Program-made: the position numbers and the translations under genes | Notes under the pieces: generated by a model | What the model was told of the DNA's origin: nothing | Databases searched by the model: none | The model's input: only the letters and a program-made list of their open reading frames with translations | Assembly (NCBI GenBank): GCA_964507395.1 | Contig: CAZDQE010000082.1 | Coordinates: 1-7,056 of the forward strand | DNA length: 7,056 nt | DNA from: SIG575 sp964507395 | GTDB taxonomy: Bacteria > Bacillota > Clostridia > Oscillospirales > Acutalibacteraceae | Direction of reading: 5' to 3' | Shown: piece by piece, positions 5,173-7,056 of the stretch | Layout of the letters: the number at the start of each line of letters is the position of its first letter | Position numbering within the stretch: position 1 is the stretch's first letter

Positions 5173-7056
5173 TTATTCAGCATCGGGAGCATAGAGAGCC
5201 TGAAGACGAACGAGGTGATCGTATCTCTTCATTGCTGTTTCCTCTGCAAGTGTGAAGAGCTTAGCAGCTCTATCCGGGAATGCATTAAGAAGAGAAGCGT
5301 AACGGCTTTCTGACTTGATGAAATCCTGATATCCTGCTGCGGGAGCTTTGCTGTCAAGGATGAAGGGATTCTTGCCTTCTTCTTTGAGTGCGGGGTTGTA
5401 TCTGAAGAGGTTCCAGTAACCGCAGTCAACAGCCTTCTTCATTTCTGACTGGCAGTTAGCCATGCCGCCGCCCTTAATACCGTGCATTTCGCAAGGTGCA
5501 TAGCAGATGATGATTGAAGGTCCGTTGTATGCTTCAGCTTCACGGATTGCTTTGAGTGTCTGGTTGTTGTCAGCGCCCATAGCGATCTGTGCAACGTAAA
5601 CATAGCCGTAGCTCATAGCGATTTCTGAAAGGCTCTTCTTAGCAACTGCTTTACCTGAGAATGCGAACTGTGCAACCTGACCGATGTTAGAAGCCTTAGA
5701 AGCCTGACCGCCTGTGTTTGAGTAAACTTCTGTATCGAATACCATGATGTTTACATCTTCGTGAGCAGCAAGAACGTGGTCAACACCGCCGAAGCCGATG
5801 TCATAAGCCCAACCGTCGCCGCCGAAGATCCATACAGATTTCTTAGAAAGGAAGTCTTTGTTTTCAAGGATTGATGAGCAGAGGTCACAGCCGTCAACTT
5901 TTTCAAGTTCTGCTACAAGAGCATCTGTAGCTGCGCCGTTCTTCTCGCCGTCGTTAACTGTTGCAAGGTAAGCTTCTGCAGCAGCCTTGAGTTCTGCTGA
6001 TGCTTTGTCAGATGCTGCAACTTCTTCAACCTTAGAAATGAGGCTGTCGCGGATTGCTTTCTGACCGAGGAACATACCGTAACCGTGTTCAGCGTTATCT
6101 TCAAAGAGTGAGTTTGCCCATGCAGGACCCTGACCCTTAGCGTTTGTTGTGTAGGGAGATGTTGCTGCAGGACCGCCCCAGATTGAAGAACAACCTGTTG
6201 CATTTGAGATATACATTCTGTCACCGAAGAGCTGAGTTACAAGACGAGCATAAGCTGTTTCTGCACAACCTGCGCATGAGCCTGAGAACTCGAGGAGAGG
6301 CTTCTTGTACTGGCTTGCTACAACGTTCATGTTAGCAACTGTTTCTGCTTTTTCTGTAACGTTAGCTACACAGTAATCGAATACCTGCTGCTCTGCTTCC
6401 TGTGATTCACGAGCAACCATCTTAAGAGATGCTGTGGGACATACGCCTACGCAAACGCCGCAACCCATACAATCCATGGGAGAAACAGCAAGTGTGTATG
6501 TGTAGTTTGTCTTAACAACAGGCTTGGGAGCTTTCTTCATGTTTGCGGGAGCTGCTGCTACTTCTTCCTCACTGAGAGCGAAGGGACGGATTGTAGCATG
6601 AGGACAAACATAAGAGCATTTATTACATTTTGCACATTTTTCGGGATCCCATTCAGGAACGAGAACTGCAACACCGCGTTTTTCGTATGCTGCTGCACCG
6701 TGCTCGAATGTACCGTCAGCGTGATCCATGAATGCTGAAACGGGAAGTGAGTCACCGTCCATAAGTGCAACGGGTTTCATGATGCCGTCAACCATCTTAA
6801 CAAGCTTTGCGTCGCCCTCTGATGCTACTGTTGATGCATCATCTGTTGCATCTGCCCATGCAGCGGGAACATCAATTTTAACGAATGCTGAAACGCCTGC
6901 GTCGATAGCGTTGTGGTTCATGTCAACAACATCCTGACCTTTCTTGAGGTAAGATCTTGTTGCAGCGTCCTTCATATACTGAACAGCTTCTTCAATGGGC
7001 ATAACCTTTGCAAGAGCAAAGAATGCAGCCTGAAGGATTGTGTTTGTACGTTTACC
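5173..7056 (-). CDS. nifJ: Pyruvate:ferredoxin (flavodoxin) oxidoreductase, C-terminal part (cut by window edge)
   Basis: The frame is open to the right edge, giving 627 residues up to the TAA at 5175-5173; the usual single-chain enzyme has about 1,170-1,200, so roughly the N-terminal 550 are outside. It oxidises pyruvate with CoA to acetyl-CoA and CO2, reducing ferredoxin, in the cytoplasm. Counting from the window edge: GKRTNTILQAAFFALAKV (1-18) ends the gamma-type domain; an EKR linker region follows; two 4Fe-4S motifs have Cys 141, 144, 147, 151 and Cys 196, 199, 202, 206. Proximal cluster ligands fit Cys 261, 264 (SCAGC), 289 (ATGCSS) and 522 (YAPCEMHGI). Thiamine diphosphate binding is shown by GGDGWAYDIG (412-421) and VYSNTGGQ (444-451). 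All key residues are intact. The first ATG in view (7002-7000) is an internal Met, since family sequence continues upstream of it. The gene ends at its own terminator and is less AT-rich than its neighbours, as expected for a highly expressed core gene. Confidence 0.97.
   Translation of the reverse strand, partial: GKRTNTILQAAFFALAKVMPIEEAVQYMKDAATRSYLKKGQDVVDMNHNAIDAGVSAFVKIDVPAAWADATDDASTVASEGDAKLVKMVDGIMKPVALMDGDSLPVSAFMDHADGTFEHGAAAYEKRGVAVLVPEWDPEKCAKCNKCSYVCPHATIRPFALSEEEVAAAPANMKKAPKPVVKTNYTYTLAVSPMDCMGCGVCVGVCPTASLKMVARESQEAEQQVFDYCVANVTEKAETVANMNVVASQYKKPLLEFSGSCAGCAETAYARLVTQLFGDRMYISNATGCSSIWGGPAATSPYTTNAKGQGPAWANSLFEDNAEHGYGMFLGQKAIRDSLISKVEEVAASDKASAELKAAAEAYLATVNDGEKNGAATDALVAELEKVDGCDLCSSILENKDFLSKKSVWIFGGDGWAYDIGFGGVDHVLAAHEDVNIMVFDTEVYSNTGGQASKASNIGQVAQFAFSGKAVAKKSLSEIAMSYGYVYVAQIAMGADNNQTLKAIREAEAYNGPSIIICYAPCEMHGIKGGGMANCQSEMKKAVDCGYWNLFRYNPALKEEGKNPFILDSKAPAAGYQDFIKSESRYASLLNAFPDRAAKLFTLAEETAMKRYDHLVRLQALYAPDAE

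Noticed and set aside
5913..6335. Open frames of 103 and 63 codons overlapping the oxidoreductase gene
   Set aside because: They lie in other frames of a strongly conserved enzyme and have low-complexity, Gln/Leu-rich translations typical of shadow frames.
7000..7002. ATG at 7002 as the start of the oxidoreductase
   Set aside because: The frame stays open to the window edge and the upstream residues GKRTNTILQAAFFALAKV are typical internal sequence of the enzyme.

Overview
The window reads as AT-rich, anaerobic Firmicutes DNA, most likely a gut Clostridia (Ruminococcus/Oscillospiraceae-like). The reasons are strong AGGAGG ribosome-binding sites, sigma-A-type promoters, a single-chain pyruvate:ferredoxin oxidoreductase, a LytTR-DUF3021 regulatory pair, a glycoside hydrolase family 2 (GH2) enzyme, and palindromic intergenic elements of a kind common in such genomes. 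The organism assignment is inference, since there is no rRNA or marker gene. The pyruvate oxidoreductase looks codon-optimised and less AT-rich; the regulatory and secreted-protein genes between 900 and 4900 are visibly more AT-rich.

Layout. Minus strand 1-888: N-terminal 296 residues of a GH2 beta-galactosidase-type enzyme, cut by the window edge, with a good promoter at 923-951. Divergent from it, plus strand 1178-2027: a two-gene operon of a LytTR DNA-binding protein and a four-helix DUF3021 membrane protein one base apart. A palindromic element (2047-2126) and a bidirectional terminator (2145-2184) follow. Minus strand 2167-2406: a 79-residue XRE-type HTH regulator. Divergent from it, plus strand 2548-3357: a secreted protein with signal peptide, PPC-like domain, bacterial Ig-like (Big_3) domain and a hydrophobic C-terminal tail. 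The 141-bp gap between these two genes holds overlapping promoter elements and four copies of ACAAATG in palindromic arrangement. A hairpin terminator (3441-3490) separates the secreted protein from a convergent minus-strand gene (3553-4869) coding for an XRE HTH domain fused to six predicted membrane helices and a ~140-residue extracytoplasmic domain. Minus strand 5173-7056: C-terminal 627 residues of pyruvate:ferredoxin oxidoreductase, cut by the right edge, with its own terminator at 5110-5141.

How the parts may work together. The oxidoreductase and GH2 enzyme are ordinary anaerobic carbon metabolism. Between them are three independent small regulatory modules: LytTR-DUF3021, XRE regulator plus secreted protein, and a membrane-tethered XRE sensor. 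The most interesting unit is the XRE regulator / secreted protein pair, because the operator array points to direct control, and because the secreted protein ends in an uncharged amphipathic helix with a narrow Asn/Ser/Thr stripe rather than a recognisable anchor. No mobile-element genes, RNA genes or CRISPR arrays were seen.
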